Part shown: positions 60,307 to 64,000 of the stretch, piece after piece | Numbering within the stretch: position 1 is the stretch's first letter | How the letters are laid out: every line of letters starts with the position of its first letter | Source: JASHUC01 sp035523875 | GTDB lineage: Bacteria; Pseudomonadota; Gammaproteobacteria; Steroidobacterales; Steroidobacteraceae | DNA: 64,000 nucleotides | Reading direction: 5' to 3' | Assembly (NCBI GenBank): GCA_035523875.1 | Contig: DATKPY010000002.1 | Location: forward strand, 201,909-265,908 | Notes under the pieces: model-generated | What the model was told of the DNA's origin: nothing | Seen by the model: only the letters and a program-made list of their open reading frames with translations | The model's database searches: none | Program-made: the position numbers and the translations under genes

Positions 60307-61263
60307 ATGGTGAGCGACGATCGCATCGCAGTTTTCGCCGGTAACGCGAACCCCCAGCTCGCGCACGAGATCGCGCGACACCTCACGAGCCCGCTCGGGC
60401 GCGCCTCGGTCGGCCGTTTCAGCGACGGCGAGGTGAACGTCGAGCTGATGGAGAACGTGCGCGGGCGGGACGTGTTCATCGTGCAGCCGACGTGTCCGCC
60501 GGTGAACGATCATCTGATGGAGCTGCTCGTGATGGTGGATGCCTGCCGCCGAGCCTCCGCGGCACGGATCACGGCCGTGGTGCCGTACTTCGGCTACGCG
60601 AGGCAGGATCGCCGGGCGCGCGGCGCGCGGTCGGCCATCACGGCGAAGCTGGTTGCGAACATGATCTCGAGCGCAGGGGTCGATCGGCTGCTCACCGTCG
60701 ACCTGCATGCGGATCAGATCCAAGGATTCTTCGATATCCCTGTAGATAATGTGTACGCCTCCCCGGTGCTGCTCGGGGATGCCTGGCGGCAGGGATACGA
60801 CAACATGGTGGTCGTCTCCCCGGACATTGGCGGCGTCGCGCGGGCGCGTGCGCTCGCCAAGCGGCTCGACGATGCGGATCTCGCGATCATCGACAAGCGC
60901 CGGCCGCGGCCGAACGAGTCGAAGGTCATGAACATCATCGGCCAAGTGGATGGCAAGACCTGCGTGCTGGTCGACGACATGGTCGACACGGCCGGCACGC
61001 TCTGCCAGGCCGCGCAGGCGCTGAAGGACGAGGGGGGCGCGAAGGTCGTCGCCTACATCACCCATCCGCTGCTCTCCGGGGACGCGGTAGGGCGCATCGC
61101 GGGCTCGGCGCTCGATGAGGTCGTCGTCACGGACACGATTCCGCTGTCGCCCGCGGCGCAGGGTTGCGGGCGCATCCGGCAGATGTCCGTGGCGGGGCTC
61201 CTCGCCGAGACGATCCGCCGCATCCGCGACGAGGAGTCGGTGAGCTCGCTCTACGTAGATTGA
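60307..61263 (+). CDS. prs: Ribose-phosphate pyrophosphokinase
   Basis: A 318-residue PRPP synthetase supplying nucleotide, His, Trp and NAD synthesis. Motifs: VFAGNANPQLA, GRFSDGEVNVEL, ATP-binding PYFGYARQDRRARG, the flexible-loop Lys-Arg in IDKRRPRPNESKVMNIIG and the PRPP loop VLVDDMVDTAGTLCQAA. Length fits (E. coli 315). ATG 60307 is used; GTG 60310 next to it has better spacing from GAGG. PRPP is also the co-substrate that joins quinolinate in NAD synthesis. Confidence 0.96.
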   Translation: MVSDDRIAVFAGNANPQLAHEIARHLTSPLGRASVGRFSDGEVNVELMENVRGRDVFIVQPTCPPVNDHLMELLVMVDACRRASAARITAVVPYFGYARQDRRARGARSAITAKLVANMISSAGVDRLLTVDLHADQIQGFFDIPVDNVYASPVLLGDAWRQGYDNMVVVSPDIGGVARARALAKRLDDADLAIIDKRRPRPNESKVMNIIGQVDGKTCVLVDDMVDTAGTLCQAAQALKDEGGAKVVAYITHPLLSGDAVGRIAGSALDEVVVTDTIPLSPAAQGCGRIRQMSVAGLLAETIRRIRDEESVSSLYVD

Positions 61264-61328
61264 ATGGGTTGGTCTGCTCCTGGTCGCGGGAGGAGGCCGT
61301 GGTTCAAGTCGATCCAATTGGAGTCATC

Positions 61329-62090
61329 ATGCGTGTGTCATTTGTCTTCGGCGCGGACCGCCGTGAGCAGCAAGGCAAAGGTGCGAGCCGCCGCCTGCGC
61401 CACCACGGGAAGGTCCCCGCGATTCTCTACGGCGGTGGTCAGCCGCCCCAGTCGCTCGTTCTCGATCAGCAGAATCTGCTGACGATGATCGCGGATGAGC
61501 GTTTTTATTCCTCGATCGTGCAGTTGAAGATCGAGAGCGATACGCAGCAGGCGATCGTCAAGGACGTGCAGATGCATCCGGCGCGCAACGTCGTGGTGCA
61601 CGTCGACCTGCAGCGTGTCGTCGAAAGCGAGCGCATCCGCATCCGCCTGCCGATCCACTTCCGCAACCAAGCGGTCGCGCCCGGCGTCAAGACCCAGGGC
61701 GGCATCGTCTCGCACATGGCGACCGACGTGGAGGTGGCGTGCCTGCCTAAGGATCTGCCCGAGCACCTGGAGGTGGACCTCGCGGAGATGAACCTCAACG
61801 ACACGAAGTTCTTGGCCGACATTCCGCTGCCTGCGGGTGTGGTGATCACCGACCTGGTGCACGGGAAGAACCGGCCGGTCGTCTCGATCCACAGCCCGCG
61901 TGCCGAGGAGCCGGAACCGGTCGCGGCAGAGGCTGCAGCCGCGACGGCCGAAGGGGCTGCCGCCGCGCCCGCCGCAGCGGGTGCCGCCCCCGGCAGCGCG
62001 TCTGGCGCACCGGCCGCAGCCGCTGCTGCTCCGGCTACCGGGGAAGCCAAGAAGGAGGCCGCCCCGGCGAAGAAGGAAGGGAAGAAGTAA
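61329..62090 (+). CDS. rplY: Ribosomal protein bL25 (Ctc/TL5 form)
   Basis: A 253-residue two-domain bL25: the 5S-rRNA-binding domain (about 1-95: GKGASRRLRHHGKVPAILYGGG, DVQMHPARNVVVHVDLQRV) and the beta-rich TL5/CTC C-terminal domain (about 96-190). Residues about 195-253 are a low-complexity Ala/Pro/Glu tail ending in Lys-rich sequence. ATG 61329 has GGAG 8 nt upstream. Between prs and pth as usual. Confidence 0.96.
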   Translation: MRVSFVFGADRREQQGKGASRRLRHHGKVPAILYGGGQPPQSLVLDQQNLLTMIADERFYSSIVQLKIESDTQQAIVKDVQMHPARNVVVHVDLQRVVESERIRIRLPIHFRNQAVAPGVKTQGGIVSHMATDVEVACLPKDLPEHLEVDLAEMNLNDTKFLADIPLPAGVVITDLVHGKNRPVVSIHSPRAEEPEPVAAEAAAATAEGAAAAPAAAGAAPGSASGAPAAAAAAPATGEAKKEAAPAKKEGKK

Positions 62091-62117
62091 TCCCGTCCGC
62101 GGGGTTGCCCCGCCTGC

Positions 62118-62732
62118 ATGGCCGGCACGCCTCTCAAGCTGGTCGTTGGGCTCGGCAACCCCGGTGCCCGCTACGCGCGCACGCGGCACAACGCGGGCTT
62201 CTGGCTCATCGAGGAGCTCGCGCGGCGCTTTGGCGCGGGCGCGTTGCGCCTGGAGACCAGGCACCAGGCGGAGCTCGCGCGCGCACGGATCGGTACGAGC
62301 GAGCTCTGGCTCGCGAAGCCCATGACCTTCATGAACGCAAGCGGCGGCGCGGTGGCGAGCCTCGCTCATTTCTATCGGGTGCCGCCCGAGGAGATCCTGG
62401 TCGCGTACGACGAGCTCGACTTTCCGCCTGGCAAGGTGCGCCTCAAGCAAGGCGGTGGCGCCGCCGGCCACAACGGCGTGCGCGACATCATCGCGCATCT
62501 CGGCGAGTCGTTCTGGCGGCTGCGGATCGGGATCGGGCGCCCGGCCGTGAAGGGTGAGGGGATCGACCGCGTACTCTCGCGCCCGAGCGCCGAGGAGGAG
62601 CGGCTGATCGAGGAGACGATCGCAGCGGGAGCGGACGCGATCGTCGTGATGCTCGATGAGGGCGCCCAGTTCGCGATGCAGCGCCTGCACTCGCGCGATG
62701 CACCGGTGGATCCGGCGCCGCCGGCGGCCTGA
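62118..62732 (+). CDS. pth: Peptidyl-tRNA hydrolase
   Basis: A 204-residue enzyme releasing peptides from tRNAs that dropped off ribosomes. Catalytic residues are in place: Asn in VGLGNPGARYARTRHNAGF with the catalytic His, AKPMTFMNASGGAV, YDELDFPPGKVRLKQGGGAAGHNG and LRIGIGRP. Length near E. coli (194). Follows rplY after 27 nt. Confidence 0.97.
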   Translation: MAGTPLKLVVGLGNPGARYARTRHNAGFWLIEELARRFGAGALRLETRHQAELARARIGTSELWLAKPMTFMNASGGAVASLAHFYRVPPEEILVAYDELDFPPGKVRLKQGGGAAGHNGVRDIIAHLGESFWRLRIGIGRPAVKGEGIDRVLSRPSAEEERLIEETIAAGADAIVVMLDEGAQFAMQRLHSRDAPVDPAPPAA

Positions 62733-62766
62733 GCGACGGCAGCGAACGAGGACTCGAAGCAGATTC

Positions 62767-63858
62767 ATGTCGATCAAATGCGGAATCGTAGGGCTGCCAA
62801 ACGTCGGCAAGTCGACGCTGTTCAACGCGCTCACGCGTGCGCAGATCGCCGCGGAGAACTATCCCTTCTGCACCATCGATCCCAATATCGGGATCGTACC
62901 GGTTCCGGACGCGCGGCTCGCGGAGCTTGCGGCGATCGCGAAGCCCGAGAAGATCGTGCCGGCCGCGACGGAGTTCGTCGACATCGCCGGGCTCGTTGCC
63001 GGCGCCTCCGAGGGCGAGGGGCTCGGCAACCAGTTCCTGGCGCACATCCGCGAGGTCGACGCGATCGCCCACGTGGTGCGCTGCTTCGAGAGCTCGGACA
63101 TCATCCACGTCGCCGGCAAGGTCGATCCGCTCGCCGACATCGAGACCATCAACACCGAGCTCGCGCTCGCGGACCTGGCGACCGTAGACAAAGCGCTCGA
63201 CCGCGCGGTGCGCGCGGCGAAGAGCGGCGACAAGGATGGGGCGAGGCGCCGCGATCTCTTCGAGCGCGTGAAAGCGCAGCTCGACCGGGCGCAGCCGGCA
63301 CGGGCGCTCGAGCTCGCCGAGGAGGAGCGCCGCGATCTGCGCGAGCTGCAGCTCCTCACCGCCAAGCCGGTGATGTACGTCGCCAATGTCGATGAGAACG
63401 GCTTCTCGGGAAACCCCCGACTCGCCGCGGTCGAGGCACTCGCTGCGCGCGAGGGCGCGCAGGTGGTCGCCGTGTGCGCGGCGATCGAGGCGGAAATCGT
63501 GCAACTCGAGGAGCAGGACCGCGCGGAGTTTCTCGCGTCGCTCAAGCTCGAAGAGCCGGGACTGAACCGCGTCATCCGCGCCGCCTTTCGGCTGCTCGGG
63601 CTCCAGACTTTTTTCACGGCCGGTCCGAAGGAAGTGCGCGCGTGGACCGTGCGCGCCGGGTCAACGGCCCCTCAGGCCGCGGGCGTCATCCACACGGATT
63701 TCGAGCGCGGATTCATTCGCGCGGAAGTCATCGCGTACCCGGACTACATCGCCTGTCGCGGTGAGGCGGGCGCTAAGGAGGCCGGAAAGCTCCGGCTCGA
63801 GGGAAAGGACTACATCGTGCGCGAGGGAGACGTCATGCACTTCCGCTTCAACGTATAG
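62767..63858 (+). CDS. ychF: Redox-regulated P-loop ATPase YchF
   Basis: A 363-residue Obg-related ATPase, same length as E. coli YchF. P-loop GLPNVGKSTLFNALT (9-23), switch/G3 DIAGLVAGASEGEGLGNQFL, the ATP-specific VANVDE in place of the NKxD GTP motif, and a C-terminal TGS domain (TFFTAGPKEVRAW). Binds ribosomes and acts in stress responses. Last protein gene of the prs-rplY-pth-ychF run. Confidence 0.97.
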   Translation: MSIKCGIVGLPNVGKSTLFNALTRAQIAAENYPFCTIDPNIGIVPVPDARLAELAAIAKPEKIVPAATEFVDIAGLVAGASEGEGLGNQFLAHIREVDAIAHVVRCFESSDIIHVAGKVDPLADIETINTELALADLATVDKALDRAVRAAKSGDKDGARRRDLFERVKAQLDRAQPARALELAEEERRDLRELQLLTAKPVMYVANVDENGFSGNPRLAAVEALAAREGAQVVAVCAAIEAEIVQLEEQDRAEFLASLKLEEPGLNRVIRAAFRLLGLQTFFTAGPKEVRAWTVRAGSTAPQAAGVIHTDFERGFIRAEVIAYPDYIACRGEAGAKEAGKLRLEGKDYIVREGDVMHFRFNV

Positions 63859-63868
63859 GACCTCATTC

Positions 63869-63898
63869 TTGACAGCGGATTCGACCGCCGCAGACAAT
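63869..63898 (+). promoter_or_regulatory. Promoter for tRNA-Met
   Basis: Consensus -35 TTGACA (63869-63874), 18-bp spacer, -10 GACAAT (63893-63898), and a GC-rich discriminator (GCCCGCCCCC) typical of stringently controlled stable-RNA promoters. The start would be near 63905, 19 nt before the tRNA. Confidence 0.7.
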
Positions 63899-63923
63899 GC
63901 CCGCCCCCTACCGGGACCACCGT

Positions 63924-64000
63924 GGAAAGGTAGCTCAGCTGGTTAGAGCACGGCACTCATAATGCCGGGGTCGAGGGTTCGAGTCCCTCCCTTTCCACCA
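63924..64000 (+). tRNA. tRNA-Met (anticodon CAT), elongator type
   Basis: A 77-nt tRNA ending exactly at the window edge with encoded CCA. Acceptor GGAAAGG pairs with CCTTTCC; D-arm TAGCTCAGCTGGTTAGAGCA; anticodon loop CTCATAA with CAT at 63958-63960; T-arm GGTTCGAGT. The GGGGTC variable region and paired first acceptor base fit elongator Met; a CAT-anticodon tRNA-Ile2 is less likely but not excluded. Same place as in Pseudomonas, after ychF. Confidence 0.93.

Overview
The window is a stretch of GC-rich bacterial chromosome with dense, mostly housekeeping gene content. I count 56 protein genes (the first cut by the window edge), two tRNAs, and no insertion sequence, prophage or CRISPR array. 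Gene content and order point to a gammaproteobacterium: lptD-surA-pdxA-rsmA-apaG-apaH with divergent amgK-murU, mreBCD-mrdA-rodA-mltB-rlpA with divergent gatCAB, and lolB-ispE-tRNA-Gln-prs-rplY-pth-ychF-tRNA-Met. A kynurenine-to-quinolinate operon, the lolB/amgK genes and the high GC suggest a Xanthomonadales/Nevskiales/Steroidobacterales-like lineage; this is an inference from memory of gene order, not a phylogeny.

Layout. 1-6 kb: end of a Deg-type protease, an MFS transporter, a small SWIM zinc-finger protein, a TetR-like regulator behind a textbook sigma-54 promoter with an NtrC-type site, an FKBP isomerase and an aromatic/aspartate aminotransferase. 6-14 kb: a YyaL-type thioredoxin-fold protein, rlmI, then lgt-thyA-SET methyltransferase-kup-folA. 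14-18 kb: kmo, kynU, a cyclase-family formamidase and 3-hydroxyanthranilate dioxygenase, which together make quinolinate for NAD. 18-27 kb: a lipoprotein, the apaH-apaG-usp-rsmA-pdxA-surA-lptD block, and amgK-murU. 27-30 kb: an orphan DNA methyltransferase and lipA-lipB. 30-38 kb: a sulfate ABC transporter whose ATPase carries a C-terminal Usp-like extension and whose operon ends in its own two-component system. 38-46 kb: ybeD, dat and the cell-shape/peptidoglycan operon. 47-52 kb: gatCAB, hslO, ppiB-like and prmC. 52-56 kb: an accessory block between prmC and prfA with a membrane protein, a two-component system and a PsiF-like secreted protein behind a PmrA/QseB-type box. 57-64 kb: outer-membrane lipoprotein, isoprenoid, PRPP and translation genes.

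Three regulatory patterns cut across the window. (1) Several gene starts have a TANNNT hexamer only 7-9 nt upstream and no Shine-Dalgarno sequence, which is the arrangement expected for leaderless mRNAs (lgt, amgK, lipA, sbp, the 52.5-kb membrane protein, the 53.3-kb response regulator, the 57-kb TPR lipoprotein). (2) Four divergent gene pairs share near-palindromic -10 elements readable on both strands. (3) The sulfate-binding protein gene and the cysA operon, about 7.5 kb apart, share an operator-like sequence, which suggests common control, possibly by the two-component system encoded between them.
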